A stretch of DNA of 64,000 nt, taken from positions 1 through 64,000 of the forward strand of contig JADCLP010000008.1 in assembly GCA_014983025.1 (NCBI GenBank), read 5' to 3'. Shown piece after piece: positions 34,915 to 44,547 of the stretch. Position numbers and translations under genes: made by a program. How positions within the stretch are numbered: the first letter of the stretch is position 1; each line of letters opens with the position of its first letter. The notes under the pieces are model-generated. The model was not told the origin of the DNA and did no database searches. It was given only the letters and a program-made list of their open reading frames with translations. The DNA is from Erythrobacteraceae bacterium E2-1 Yellow Sea (lineage in GTDB: Bacteria; Pseudomonadota; Alphaproteobacteria; Sphingomonadales; Sphingomonadaceae).

Positions 34915-36174
34915 ATGAAATTTATTGGATTGTTGGGTGCCGCAGCATTGCTGGCGGTGCCGGTGCATGCGCAGGAAACCCCCGAACAAATCGCCGCTGC
35001 TGCACTGGATGCTGCACCTGTATGGGACGGGCATAATGACGTACCCGGCGCGCTGCGCGATCGGTATAAGAATGTTCTGACCGATCTGGATTTTCATGAC
35101 ACGCATGAAGTCCCACCCGCCAGCTGGATGGCAGGTGGTATGCAAACGGATCTGTCCCGGTTGAAACAGGGTAAGGTCGGGGCGCAGTTCTGGTCTGTCT
35201 TTGTTGTAACGGGCAAGCCAGAGGCACAATCGGTTCAGGAAGTGATCGAACAGATTGATGTCACCAAACGACTGGTGGAGAAATATCCCCAGGAACTGCA
35301 ACTGGCGCTGACGGCAGATGATGTGGAATCCGCCATCGCAAGTGGGCGCATCGCATCCTTGATGGGCATGGAAGGCGGCCATTCTATCGGCTCCAGCCTG
35401 GCTGTTTTGCGCCAGATGTATGCTCTGGGTGCACGCTACATGACATTGACCCATTCCAAAAACACGCCCTGGGCTGATAGCGCCACAGATACCCCGCAGC
35501 ATTTCGGACTGACCGATTTTGGCAAGGATGTGGTGCGCGAAATGAACCGCATCGGCATGTTGGTCGACCTCAGCCATGTCAGCGAGGAGGTTATGCATGA
35601 TGCGCTGGATGTGGCGCAGGCGCCGGTTATTTTCAGCCATTCTTCCGCAAGGGCCGTCAACGGCCATGCGCGCAATGTGTCGGATAGCGTACTCATGCGA
35701 CTGAAGGAAAACGGCGGGATCATCATGGTCATGGCCTATCCGGGCTATGTCAGTGAAGATCTGCGTCAGTGGGTGGCGAACCAAAAGGCGGAAAATGCAA
35801 GGCAAGAGGCCCTCTGGCCCGGCGAGCCCACTCGATCGGCAGCTGCACTGGCCGCGTGGGAAGAAAAACACCCCATGCCTGTGGCAACCATTTCTGACAT
35901 GGCTGATCATATCGATCACATTCGCAAGATTGCCGGTGTCGAACATATCGGCATCGGCGGCGATTATGACGGCATGCCCAACGGCCCGCAGGGGATGGAG
36001 GATGTGTCCGGCTATCCCGCCCTATTCACCGAACTGGCGCGGCGCGGATACAGCAAGGCAGAGCTGGAGATGATTTCCATGCGCAATATGTTGCGCGTAC
36101 TGCGCGCGGCAGAACGTTATGCTGCCGCGCATGCAGGCGACCCACCAATTGAAACGCTGATCCAGGGGCAATAA
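34915..36174 (+). CDS. Membrane dipeptidase (renal dipeptidase, M19)
   Basis: The 419-residue protein has a signal peptide (MKFIGLLGAAALLAVPVHAQ, cleavage after residue 20) and the M19 metal ligands: HND in VWDGHNDVPGA, Glu in MGMEGGHS, His in LSHVSEEV and FSHSSARAV, and Asp in IGGDYDG. It hydrolyses dipeptides, including D-residue and dehydro substrates. Expected location is the periplasm. It is a single gene, preceded by a terminator and ending convergent with dapD. Confidence 0.9.
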   Translation: MKFIGLLGAAALLAVPVHAQETPEQIAAAALDAAPVWDGHNDVPGALRDRYKNVLTDLDFHDTHEVPPASWMAGGMQTDLSRLKQGKVGAQFWSVFVVTGKPEAQSVQEVIEQIDVTKRLVEKYPQELQLALTADDVESAIASGRIASLMGMEGGHSIGSSLAVLRQMYALGARYMTLTHSKNTPWADSATDTPQHFGLTDFGKDVVREMNRIGMLVDLSHVSEEVMHDALDVAQAPVIFSHSSARAVNGHARNVSDSVLMRLKENGGIIMVMAYPGYVSEDLRQWVANQKAENARQEALWPGEPTRSAAALAAWEEKHPMPVATISDMADHIDHIRKIAGVEHIGIGGDYDGMPNGPQGMEDVSGYPALFTELARRGYSKAELEMISMRNMLRVLRAAERYAAAHAGDPPIETLIQGQ

Positions 36175-36198
36175 CGCCCCTGGTCATCTGCTGCTGTA

Positions 36199-37038
36199 TC
36201 AGTCGCGCAGCAGTTCGTTGATCCCAGTCTTGGACCGGGTCTGTGCGTCAACCGTCTTGACGATCACGGCACAATACAGGCTGGGGCCAGGCGTCCCATC
36301 GGGCAGCGGTTTGCCTGGCAGAGAACCAGGTACCACCACGGCATAGGGCGGCACTTCACCCATGTGAACTTCGCCCGTTGCGCGGTCGATAATCTTGGTG
36401 GATGCGCCCAGATACACGCCCATGGACAGCACAGCGCCTTCACCCACGCGCACACCTTCTGCCACTTCGCTGCGTGCGCCGATGAATGCGCCATCGCCAA
36501 TGATGACTGGGCCTGCCTGCAGCGGCTCAAGAACGCCGCCAATCCCTGCGCCGCCTGAAATATGCACATTCTTGCCGATCTGGGCGCAGCTGCCCACTGT
36601 GGCCCATGTGTCGACCATGGTACCTTCATCGACGAATGCGCCGATATTGACGAAGCTGGGCATCAGTACCACGCCTTTGCCAATATGGCTGCCACGGCGC
36701 GCCACGGCACCGGGAACGACACGGAAGCCGGCATCACGGAAGCGGTTTTCGCCCCACCCGGCAAATTTACTGGGCACTTTGTCAAAAGCGGGTGCCCCTG
36801 CTGCACCACCATCCATGATAACATTGTCATTAAGGCGGAAGCTTAAAAGAACGGCCTTTTTCAGCCATTGATTGACCGTCCAGCCACCATTGCCATCAGG
36901 TTCTGCGACGCGTGCTGCACCGCTATCGAGCAATTCGATAGCCTGTTCCACGACTTCGCGAACATCCAAGCTTGCTGGGGTCACATTCTGGCGGTTTTCC
37001 CAGGCAGCTTCGATTGCATTGGCAAGTTCGACAGTCAT
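36199..37038 (-). CDS. dapD: 2,3,4,5-tetrahydropyridine-2,6-dicarboxylate N-succinyltransferase
   Basis: The 279-residue protein has a left-handed beta-helix of hexapeptide repeats from about residue 100 ([21 protein letters not shown], in pieces; [21 protein letters not shown]) and the DapD end [19 protein letters not shown]. It succinylates tetrahydrodipicolinate in lysine and diaminopimelate synthesis and works as a trimer. The usual neighbour dapE is not present. The start at 37038 is unambiguous. Confidence 0.95.
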   Translation of the reverse strand: MTVELANAIEAAWENRQNVTPASLDVREVVEQAIELLDSGAARVAEPDGNGGWTVNQWLKKAVLLSFRLNDNVIMDGGAAGAPAFDKVPSKFAGWGENRFRDAGFRVVPGAVARRGSHIGKGVVLMPSFVNIGAFVDEGTMVDTWATVGSCAQIGKNVHISGGAGIGGVLEPLQAGPVIIGDGAFIGARSEVAEGVRVGEGAVLSMGVYLGASTKIIDRATGEVHMGEVPPYAVVVPGSLPGKPLPDGTPGPSLYCAVIVKTVDAQTRSKTGINELLRD

Positions 37039-37173
37039 ATTCGCTCCATATTCATCTGGAATAAGCGATCAGCCTGCTAGCCGGGCAGGGCAGGCACGGC
37101 AAGCGTTGCAGACGTGGAAATACTTGGCCTGTTAATAGCGCTGCAATATGTCGTTGCCTTATATGGATTTGTT

Positions 37174-39561
37174 ATGGGGAGGGTGCCCTTGGTCAAACTC
37201 GTGCAAAGTGTCCGTTTCACTCGCCTGGCAAGCTCTGCAGCAGCCTGCGCGCTTCTGGCTGCTTGTGGTGGCGGTGGAACCAACAGCACACCCGCCCCGA
37301 CACCCACCCCGACACCCGCCCCCACTCCAACACCCACACCCACACCCACTCCAACACCCACTCCAGTTAATTTTGATACAGCTGAATACCGCAGATCAGA
37401 CGGGCCGGAATTTCACGGTGCCATTTCGGCATGGCAAGATGGGTATAACGGTGCTGGCTCAATCATCGCTGTCATCGATTCCGGGATCGATCAGGACAGC
37501 CCTGAATTTGCCGGCCGAATACATGAAGATTCCAGGGATGTAGCTGCAAATCGCGGGATTGATGCAGAGGATGATCATGGCACCAATGTTGCCATGGTGG
37601 CTGCTGCTGCCCGGGATAATACCGGAATATTGGGCATTGCCTGGGATGCGCAGGTTCTTGTCCTAAGGGCAGACAACCCGGGTAGCTGCGCAACCGAAAC
37701 ACCCGATGATCCATCTAGCGGGTGCCAATTTGATGATCGGAACATAGCTGCAGGCATCGATCAGGCGATCATTTCTGGTGCGTCTGTCATCAATATAAGC
37801 CTGGGTGGCGGTTCTGCCAGCTCTGTGCTGACCAATGCCGTGGCGCGTGCATCTGCCGCAGGTGTTGTTGTTATTGTGTCCGCCGGGAATGGCGGAGACG
37901 GGTCTGAAGTAGGGATTGATCCAGACCAGCCAGGTCCATTTGCCACCAGCCTGCTGGCAGCGGGCGGCAACCATGTGATTATCGTTGGCTCAATCAATGA
38001 TAGTGGGACGATTTCAGATTTCTCCAATCGCGCTGGTAATCAGGCGAATTTTTACCTGACTGCGCGTGGGGAAAGGATCTGCTGCGTTTATGAAAACGGG
38101 CAGCTGTTCCAGGATTCAGAAGGCTTCGTCTATCTTTTCTCTGGAACCAGCTTTTCTGCGCCGCAAGTATCAGGGGCAGTGGCACTGTTGGCACAGGCTT
38201 TCCCCAATCTGACCGGGGCACAAATCGTCGAAATTCTGCTGGATAGTGCACGTGATGCCGGGGTGACCGGGATAGACGCGGTTTATGGCCGCGGCATTCT
38301 GGATATTGCAGCAGCATTTGCACCACGTGGCGCCACAACATTGGCTGGAACTGGATATGCGCTGGCAGAAGGGGATAATTTCGGCCTTGGTTCCGGTGCG
38401 ATGGGTGATGCGCTGGATGATCAGCCCCTGCGCACAGTAGTGCTGGATAAATATCAGCGCGCTTATGAATATGATCTCACCACGCGGTTGCGCGGGGCCG
38501 GGCTTAGGTCGCGCCTTCACGCTGCGGCAGGGCAGGCAAGCCGATCCCTGTCAGGATCGACAGAGGGTTTGGCCATGGCCTTTACTGTGGCCGACCGGTC
38601 GCGATCGGGAAATTATGGTTGGGCGCAACCATTGCAGCTGACACAGGAGGATGCAAAGCAGGCAGAGGTATTGGCAGCACGGATCACTGCCCGCCTTTCG
38701 CCATCAACCCAGCTGGGCGTAGCCTACGCGCAAGGGGCAGGCGGGCTGACCGCGCAATTGCAGGGGCATGACCGGCCTGCATTCAGGATTGCGCCTGCGC
38801 CAGATGGTGATGATGGATTTGTTCAGCAAAGTGATATTGCACTGGCGCTGCGTCACCAGATGGGCGGCTGGGGCGTAACCTTGTTTGCTGAACAGGGCGA
38901 TGCACGGCTGGAGGGCGCACGGCAATTGGCCGCTTTGCCAGGGGCACCGCGCGAACAGCGCCCCGTCGCCAGCATGGGTTTTGCACTGGATAGGCGTTTA
39001 GGCAGTATTGAGACTGCTCTGGGACTTAGCTGGATGGCAGAACGCGACACAGTGCTGGGTGGTTATTTCCACTCATCCCTTGGGGCCAGCGGAGCAGACA
39101 GCGCCTTTCTGGATGCATCCATGCGCGGTGAATTTGCACCGGGCTGGAGCGTGGGCGGGGCATTGCGCCAGGGGATGACCCGGCCGCACAGTTCCGCCAT
39201 TCTGGCGGGCAGTTCACGGCTCTACACCAATGCCTGGTCGCTGGACCTGTCACGCCAGGGCGTGATGGGCGCGCATGACTGGATGGGCCTGCGCATCAGC
39301 CAGCCTTTGCGCGTGTCCAGCGGCGGGCTGAACCTGTTGCTGCCCGTGGGTTATGACTATGCGAGCGAAAGCCCGGAATATGGCCTGCGTCGGCTCAATC
39401 TGGCGCCCGAAGGGCGGGAGGTGATGGGCGAACTGGCATGGCAGGGGCCGACATTATGGGGCTGGGGCGCGGCCAGCCTGTTTTATCGTCATCAGCCCGG
39501 CCATTATGCTGATCAGCCTGCCGATGTGGGTGTGTTGCTGCGCTGGAATGCGGATTTCTGA
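37174..39561 (+). CDS. Subtilisin-like (S8) autotransporter with lipobox
   Basis: About 795 residues from 37174; a TTG at 37189 placed after GGGGAGGG is also plausible. A signal ends in ALLAAC (Cys about 31), followed by a Thr-Pro repeat linker, an S8 catalytic domain (Asp in AVIDSGID, His in DDHGTNVA, Ser in [10 protein letters not shown]) and, from about 530, a beta-rich domain with strand-like repeats that ends [11 protein letters not shown], typical of an outer membrane barrel. This is the layout of an autotransporter protease whose barrel anchors the enzyme at the cell surface. The lipobox on a two-part autotransporter is unusual. Confidence 0.85.
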   Translation: MGRVPLVKLVQSVRFTRLASSAAACALLAACGGGGTNSTPAPTPTPTPAPTPTPTPTPTPTPTPVNFDTAEYRRSDGPEFHGAISAWQDGYNGAGSIIAVIDSGIDQDSPEFAGRIHEDSRDVAANRGIDAEDDHGTNVAMVAAAARDNTGILGIAWDAQVLVLRADNPGSCATETPDDPSSGCQFDDRNIAAGIDQAIISGASVINISLGGGSASSVLTNAVARASAAGVVVIVSAGNGGDGSEVGIDPDQPGPFATSLLAAGGNHVIIVGSINDSGTISDFSNRAGNQANFYLTARGERICCVYENGQLFQDSEGFVYLFSGTSFSAPQVSGAVALLAQAFPNLTGAQIVEILLDSARDAGVTGIDAVYGRGILDIAAAFAPRGATTLAGTGYALAEGDNFGLGSGAMGDALDDQPLRTVVLDKYQRAYEYDLTTRLRGAGLRSRLHAAAGQASRSLSGSTEGLAMAFTVADRSRSGNYGWAQPLQLTQEDAKQAEVLAARITARLSPSTQLGVAYAQGAGGLTAQLQGHDRPAFRIAPAPDGDDGFVQQSDIALALRHQMGGWGVTLFAEQGDARLEGARQLAALPGAPREQRPVASMGFALDRRLGSIETALGLSWMAERDTVLGGYFHSSLGASGADSAFLDASMRGEFAPGWSVGGALRQGMTRPHSSAILAGSSRLYTNAWSLDLSRQGVMGAHDWMGLRISQPLRVSSGGLNLLLPVGYDYASESPEYGLRRLNLAPEGREVMGELAWQGPTLWGWGAASLFYRHQPGHYADQPADVGVLLRWNADF
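37288..37365 (+). repeat. Thr-Pro coding microsatellite
   Basis: Twenty-six codons encode 13 xaa-Pro dipeptides, mostly Thr-Pro, using ACA/ACC/ACT/ACG with CCC/CCA/CCG. The DNA consists of short period-6 units and is likely prone to slippage by multiples of three, changing linker length between the lipobox and the protease. Confidence 0.8.
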
Positions 39562-39567
39562 CGCGGG

Positions 39568-40647
39568 TCAGGCGGGCATGCCCGCAGCACGCGCATAATG
39601 ATGCGCCTTGTTGACCAGCACCGGGATCATTTCTGCCATGCGTTTGGCATGGGCTGATGATGCCGTGCCATCGATCACGCGTTTCTTGATGCCCTGCACA
39701 ATCCCGGTCAGGCGGAAGAGATTATAGGAAAAATACCAATCCATTGGCGGCACCGGAAAACCGGTGCGCGCGACATAGCGTTCCACCGCCTGTTCCTGCG
39801 TCGGGATGCCGAGTGCGGCCAGGTCCAGCCCGCCAATTGCTGCACGGCCATTGGGCGGGGTCACCCAATTGAGCATGAAATAGGAAAAGTCGGCAATCGG
39901 ATCGCCCAAGGTCGACAATTCCCAATCCAGCACCGCGATCACGCGGTTTTCTTGCTGGGCGAAGATCATATTATCCAGCCGGAAATCACCATGCACGATG
40001 GATGTGGCATGTTGCGGCGGGATGGTGGTGGGCAGCCATTCGATCAGCCGGTCCATTTCCGGGATCACTTCGGTCTCTGACAGCCTGTATTGTTTGGACC
40101 AGCGGGCCACTTGCCGCGCGCAATATTCATCGGGCTTGCCATAATCCTGCAGGCCAATCTCTGCCGGTTTTTGCAGATGCAGATCGGCCAATGTGTCGAT
40201 CATGGCATGATAGATTTCGCGTCGCGTATCCGGTGTGCAACCGGGCACGGAGCCGTTCCACAATGATCGACCATCAGCCATGCCCATCACGAAGAATTTG
40301 GCCCCGATTACCTCTGCATCTTCGCACAGGCCATAGGTGCGCGGCACGGGGAATCCGGTGGGATGCAGCGCATGCATCACGCGATATTCCCGGTCCACCG
40401 CATGCGCGCTGGGCAGCAGATTGCCGAAAGGCTGGCGGCGCAGCACATAGGATTGGGCGGGCGTATCGATGCGGTAAGTGGGGTTGGACTGGCCGCCCTT
40501 GAACTTGGAATAGGAAATGGGCCCGGCAAAACCGGCGACATTGGCCGCAAACCATTGAGTCAACCGCTCCAGATCCAGCCGGTCACGCTCTGGCACTTCA
40601 ACAGTGCCCACCATTTCGCGTTCATAATCGATTGGCGTGTCCGGCAT
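39568..40647 (-). CDS. APH-type phosphotransferase of acyl-CoA catabolism
   Basis: The 359-residue protein has the protein-kinase-like fold of choline/aminoglycoside phosphotransferases: an N-lobe loop FKGGQSNPTY (49-58), catalytic loop HGDFRLDN (219-226) and metal-binding DWE (241-243). This type, which usually sits beside acyl-CoA dehydrogenases, corresponds to the N-terminal domain of animal ACAD10/ACAD11 and to LvaA of Pseudomonas, which phosphorylate the hydroxyl of 4-hydroxyacyl-CoA. Its stop overlaps the acyl-CoA cluster gene order: kinase, ADH and dehydrogenase all run leftward. The phosphorylation function here is inference. Confidence 0.85.
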   Translation of the reverse strand: MPDTPIDYEREMVGTVEVPERDRLDLERLTQWFAANVAGFAGPISYSKFKGGQSNPTYRIDTPAQSYVLRRQPFGNLLPSAHAVDREYRVMHALHPTGFPVPRTYGLCEDAEVIGAKFFVMGMADGRSLWNGSVPGCTPDTRREIYHAMIDTLADLHLQKPAEIGLQDYGKPDEYCARQVARWSKQYRLSETEVIPEMDRLIEWLPTTIPPQHATSIVHGDFRLDNMIFAQQENRVIAVLDWELSTLGDPIADFSYFMLNWVTPPNGRAAIGGLDLAALGIPTQEQAVERYVARTGFPVPPMDWYFSYNLFRLTGIVQGIKKRVIDGTASSAHAKRMAEMIPVLVNKAHHYARAAGMPA

Positions 40648-41735
40648 CAGTCAAACACCACCACGCTGCGTGCCGAATGGCCTGCGCGCATCCGGTCAAA
40701 CCCGTCATTGATCGCGTCCAACGGGATGCGTTCGGCAATGATCGTGTCGAGATCGAGCATACCACGCAGATAGAAATCAACCAGTCGTGGCAAATCGACC
40801 GGGAAGCGGTTTTCACCCATAAACGCCCCCTGCAATTTCTTGCCTGACAGCAGATCCATTGCGCTGAGCCCCACCTTGCAATCGAGTGGCATCATACCGA
40901 GGATGATGGCGGTGCCACCCCGGCGAAGAGACGCGACGGCGAGGTCCGCACTTGCCTGCCGCCCCACTGCCTCTATCGCATAGTCAACGCCACCTTGGGA
41001 CAGCGCGATGATCTGCGCCGCTGCATCATCGGCCTGCGCATCCACCACATGTGTTGCGCCCAGCACCTGCGCCAGTTCGCGTTTCTCTGAAACAGGATCG
41101 ACAGCGATCACCTGACCCGCCCCGGCAATTCGCGCGGCGTTGATTGCGGCCAGCCCCACACCGCCGCAGCCGATTACTCCCACGCTTTCACCCGGTGTCA
41201 GTTTGGCCGCATTGAACACAGCGCCTGCGCCGGTAGTCACCGCGCAACCGATCAGCGCGGCACGGTCCAGCGGCATGGACTTGTCTATCGCGACGCAGGC
41301 ATGTTCATGCACCAGCATCTGTTCGCAAAAGGCAGACAGGTTCAGCATCTGGGTAATCGGCGTGCCATCTGCAGCGGTGATACGCGGCGCGGCATCGCGC
41401 GCGCGGCGGGTGTCGCCACCCAGACACAGCGCCATGCGCCCGGTCACGCAAAATTCGCAATGCCCGCAAAAGGCAGAAAGGCAGGTGACGACATGATCGC
41501 CGGGCTGCACCATACGTACCTCGCTGCCGACTGCGCGGACCACGCCTGCCGCCTCATGCCCTGGAATGCAGGGCATGGCATGGGGATAGGTGCCTTCGAT
41601 AAAATGCAGGTCCGAATGGCACAAACCGCATGCCTTGGTGTCAATCAGCACTTCATGCGGGCCGGGCTGTGCCAGAGTAACCTCTGCCATTTCCAGCGGC
41701 GCACCCGCGGCGCGCAATATGGCTGCCTTGGCCAT
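40647..41735 (-). CDS. Zn-dependent alcohol dehydrogenase
   Basis: The 362-residue medium-chain dehydrogenase has the catalytic zinc ligands (Cys in KACGLCHSD, His/Glu in PGHEAAGVV), the structural zinc cysteines in CGHCEFCVTGRMALC and the NAD-binding motif GCGGVGLAAINAARIAGAGQ. It oxidises an alcohol to a ketone or aldehyde. It starts with ATG at 41735 and its stop abuts the kinase start (1-base overlap). The acyl-CoA dehydrogenase gene lies 11 bases upstream, so the three form one leftward operon. Confidence 0.9.
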   Translation of the reverse strand: MAKAAILRAAGAPLEMAEVTLAQPGPHEVLIDTKACGLCHSDLHFIEGTYPHAMPCIPGHEAAGVVRAVGSEVRMVQPGDHVVTCLSAFCGHCEFCVTGRMALCLGGDTRRARDAAPRITAADGTPITQMLNLSAFCEQMLVHEHACVAIDKSMPLDRAALIGCAVTTGAGAVFNAAKLTPGESVGVIGCGGVGLAAINAARIAGAGQVIAVDPVSEKRELAQVLGATHVVDAQADDAAAQIIALSQGGVDYAIEAVGRQASADLAVASLRRGGTAIILGMMPLDCKVGLSAMDLLSGKKLQGAFMGENRFPVDLPRLVDFYLRGMLDLDTIIAERIPLDAINDGFDRMRAGHSARSVVVFD

Positions 41736-41746
41736 GATACCTACCC

Positions 41747-43081
41747 TTACCGCGCCACGCCCAGATCGCCCGAACTGAAGCTGTCATCGCCCGCGGAAGG
41801 CGCAGCACCGCTGCGCAGCGCATTGGCACTGGGGCCGGGTTCAGGTGCATGCTTGGCAAATTCCATCCGCGCGATGGAGCGTGCATGTACCTCGTCCGGG
41901 CCATCAGCCAGCCGCAGCGTGCGCTGATGGGCGTAAGACAGGGCCAGCCCGTAATCATCGGACACGCCGCCACCACCATGCGCCTGAATGGCATCATCAA
42001 TGATCTTCAATGCCATATTGGGTGCCTGCACCTTGATCATGGCGATTTCCTGCTTGGCAGATTTATTGCCCACCTTGTCCATCATATCGGCCGCCTTCAG
42101 GCACAGCAGCCGGGTCATATCGATATCTATGCGGGCACGGGCGACGCGTTCTTCCCATACTGAATGTTTATAGATCGGTTTGCCGAAGGCTTCACGTTCC
42201 TGCAGGCGGCGGCACATCTTGGCCAGTGCTTCCTCCGCCGCGCCAATCGTGCGCATGCAGTGATGGATGCGGCCCGGCCCAAGTCGCCCCTGCGCAATTT
42301 CAAATCCGCGCCCTTCACCCAGCAGCATATTGCTGGCGGGGATGCGCACATCCTTCAGCTCCACTTCCATATGGCCATGGGGCGCATCATCATAACCGAA
42401 TACCGGCAGATGGCGCAGTATGGTCACGCCCGGCGCATCCAGCGGCATCACCACCATGGATTGCTGGGCGTGGCGTTGCGCGGCAAAATCGGTCTTGCCC
42501 ATCACAATCGCCACCTTGCAGCGCGGATCGCCTGCGCCAGATGACCACCATTTGCGGCCATTGATGACGTATTCGTCGCCATCACGTTCGATCCGGGTTT
42601 CTATATTGGTCGCGTCTGATGATGCGGTGAAGGGTTCGGTCATCAGGAAGGCAGAACGGATTTCCCCCTCCATCAGTTTTTGCAGCCATGTGTCCTTTTG
42701 TTCGCGAGTGCCATAACGGAAGAACACCTCCATATTCCCGGTATCAGGGGCAGAGCAGTTGAATATCTCGCTTGCCCATTCAATCCGGCCCATTTCTTCA
42801 GCACACAAGGCATATTCCAGATTGGTCAGGCCCGGCCCGTCAAATTCGAATGTTTCATCTACATGGTGATGGCTGTCATTACGCGGCGGCATGAACAGGT
42901 TCCAGATGCCGTCAGCCTTGGCCTTGGCCTTCAGCTCCTCGATTATCGGCAACACCTTCCAGCGTTCCCCCTCGGCATCCTGCGCGTGGTGGGTCGGGAT
43001 ATTGGGGCGGATATGTGCTTCGATAAAATCGCGCACGCGGTTGCGCCAATATTGCTGCCGCTCTGTCGGTTCGAAATCCAT
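41747..43081 (-). CDS. Acyl-CoA dehydrogenase (ACAD10/11 type)
   Basis: The 444-residue flavoprotein has the acyl-CoA dehydrogenase signatures [16 protein letters not shown] (FAD/substrate), [14 protein letters not shown] and the C-terminal [15 protein letters not shown]. The pattern is that of the long-chain ACAD10/ACAD11 and LvaC group: LNMPPRN-like [10 protein letters not shown] near residue 63 and [14 protein letters not shown]-terminal tail of about 40 residues is Ser/Gly-rich and less conserved. It is first in the leftward operon with the ADH and the APH-type kinase. Confidence 0.9.
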   Translation of the reverse strand: MDFEPTERQQYWRNRVRDFIEAHIRPNIPTHHAQDAEGERWKVLPIIEELKAKAKADGIWNLFMPPRNDSHHHVDETFEFDGPGLTNLEYALCAEEMGRIEWASEIFNCSAPDTGNMEVFFRYGTREQKDTWLQKLMEGEIRSAFLMTEPFTASSDATNIETRIERDGDEYVINGRKWWSSGAGDPRCKVAIVMGKTDFAAQRHAQQSMVVMPLDAPGVTILRHLPVFGYDDAPHGHMEVELKDVRIPASNMLLGEGRGFEIAQGRLGPGRIHHCMRTIGAAEEALAKMCRRLQEREAFGKPIYKHSVWEERVARARIDIDMTRLLCLKAADMMDKVGNKSAKQEIAMIKVQAPNMALKIIDDAIQAHGGGGVSDDYGLALSYAHQRTLRLADGPDEVHARSIARMEFAKHAPEPGPSANALRSGAAPSAGDDSFSSGDLGVAR

Positions 43082-43362
43082 TCCTGCTCTCCTCGCGTCC
43101 CGCTCTGTCTGTGCGGCGTGGCATGCTTGTGCCCGCTAGCCAAGCTGCATTTGCACTGGGCAAGCATTGTTCTGCGTCAATCTCTGTACGCGAAGCTGAC
43201 CACGCCAATTTTCTTTACGTGAACGTAAACCAATGCGCCTTTGCGTCAACTGCCATGGGGGTGACGTTACGGCATTGGGGGCTGGGCCGATTGCGCTTGC
43301 GGCGACACAACGAATCATCTTAATTTTCAGTCGATTTAGAGGCTGGGAGAGGAGAATCGGCC
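43082..43362. promoter_or_regulatory. Divergent control region of the acyl-CoA cluster
   Basis: This 281-base region separates two divergent acyl-CoA operons and holds no gene. It contains TTTACGT-ga-ACGTAAA (43214-43229), a perfect 7-bp inverted repeat, plus nearby ACGT-containing half-sites (TGACGTTACG about 43261-43271). The rightward gene starts at 43363 behind GGAGAGGAG. A shared regulator of both operons is likely; its gene is not in the window. Confidence 0.55.
43214..43229. promoter_or_regulatory. Palindromic operator candidate TTTACGTgaACGTAAA
   Basis: Perfect 7-bp arms with a 2-base spacer, in the middle of the divergent promoter region. The shape resembles operators of MerR-type LiuR and TetR-type regulators of fatty or branched-chain acyl-CoA catabolism, but the exact family is inference. 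Confidence 0.6.
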
Positions 43363-44544
43363 ATGTCTGATCTGGATGGCTTTCGCGCAGAGACACGCAC
43401 CTGGCTGGAGGCGAACTGCCCGCCCGAAATGCGCGAGCCAGTGCGCGATGAAGCCGATATCTATTGGGGCGGGCGAAATGCCAGTTTCAAGAATGACGCC
43501 CAGAAGGCATGGTTTGAGGCATGCGTGGCCAAGGGATATACCGTGCCCGCATGGCCCACCGAATATGGTGGGGCCGGGCTGACACCTCCAGAGGCCAAGG
43601 TGCTGCGCGAAGAAATGGCGCGGATCGGTGCACGTTCACCGCTTTCCAGCTTCGGCATATGGATGCTGGGCCCGGCGCTGCTGCATTTCGGCACAGAGGA
43701 ACAGAAGTTGCGCTTTCTGAATGAAATCGCGCGTGGAGAAATCCGCTGGTGCCAGGGATATTCTGAACCAGGCAGCGGATCGGACCTTGTGTCCTTGCAA
43801 ACCTTTGGCGAGGATCATGGCGATCACTGGCTGGTCAATGGCCAGAAAATCTGGACCAGTTATGCCGATAAGGCAGACTGGATTTTCTGCCTGGTACGCA
43901 CTGACAAGAATGACAAATATCGCGGCATCAGTTTCCTGCTGTTCGATATGCAGACCACCGGCGTTTCGACCAAGCCCATCCTGCTGATCAGCGGCAATAG
44001 CCCCTTTTGCGAAACATTTTTTGACGATGTCAAAGTGCCCAAAAGCTATGGCGAGGGTATTCCGGCGCAAGTGGGTGAAGTCAATCGCGGTTGGGACGTC
44101 GCGAAATATCTGCTGGGGCATGAGCGTGAGATGATCTCGGGCGCTGACAGCAGCGATCGCACTGCAGCGCTGGGCGCGGTGATGAAACGCCATGCGGGTG
44201 AACTGGACCCAATCCTGCGCGCAGAACTGGCCATGTTTGATGTTGATGCGCTGGCTTATTCCGCAATGGGCGAGAAATTCCTCGACGAGGTGAAAGTGGG
44301 CAAGGCGCATCCTGCCCAGCCAAATATGATGAAATATGCAGGGACAGAGCTGAACAAGCGCCGCCATGAATTGATGATGAGCGTGGGTGGATCGCGCAAT
44401 CTGGAATGGGACAGTGAGGAAACACGTGGCGGCAAGCCATCGCGCGACTGGCTGCGGACCAAGGCCAATTCTATCGAAGGCGGCACCAGCGAAGTGATGC
44501 TGAACGTGATCGCCAAACGTATCCTTGATCTGCCAGGAGCCTGA
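43363..44544 (+). CDS. Acyl-CoA dehydrogenase
   Basis: The 393-residue protein has the usual three-domain layout: an N-terminal helical domain with AWPTEYGGAGLTPPE, a beta domain with CQGYSEPGSGSDLVSLQT and VNGQKIWTSYADKADWIF, and a C-terminal helical domain ending SIEGGTSEVMLNVIAKRIL. It probably oxidises a CoA ester of a branched or cyclic acid. It lies 3 bases before a second, distinct acyl-CoA dehydrogenase, so the two may form a mixed tetramer like the bacterial steroid side-chain enzymes. Transcribed from the divergent region. Confidence 0.9.
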   Translation: MSDLDGFRAETRTWLEANCPPEMREPVRDEADIYWGGRNASFKNDAQKAWFEACVAKGYTVPAWPTEYGGAGLTPPEAKVLREEMARIGARSPLSSFGIWMLGPALLHFGTEEQKLRFLNEIARGEIRWCQGYSEPGSGSDLVSLQTFGEDHGDHWLVNGQKIWTSYADKADWIFCLVRTDKNDKYRGISFLLFDMQTTGVSTKPILLISGNSPFCETFFDDVKVPKSYGEGIPAQVGEVNRGWDVAKYLLGHEREMISGADSSDRTAALGAVMKRHAGELDPILRAELAMFDVDALAYSAMGEKFLDEVKVGKAHPAQPNMMKYAGTELNKRRHELMMSVGGSRNLEWDSEETRGGKPSRDWLRTKANSIEGGTSEVMLNVIAKRILDLPGA

Positions 44545-44547
44545 ACC

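Noticed and set aside
34909..35946. A long frame opposite the dipeptidase gene
   Set aside because: The dipeptidase has a signal peptide and all metal ligands; the antisense frame has neither.
37288..37365. CRISPR-like or minisatellite array in the protease gene
   Set aside because: The repeats are 6-base codon pairs encoding Thr-Pro; there are no spacers and no cas genes.
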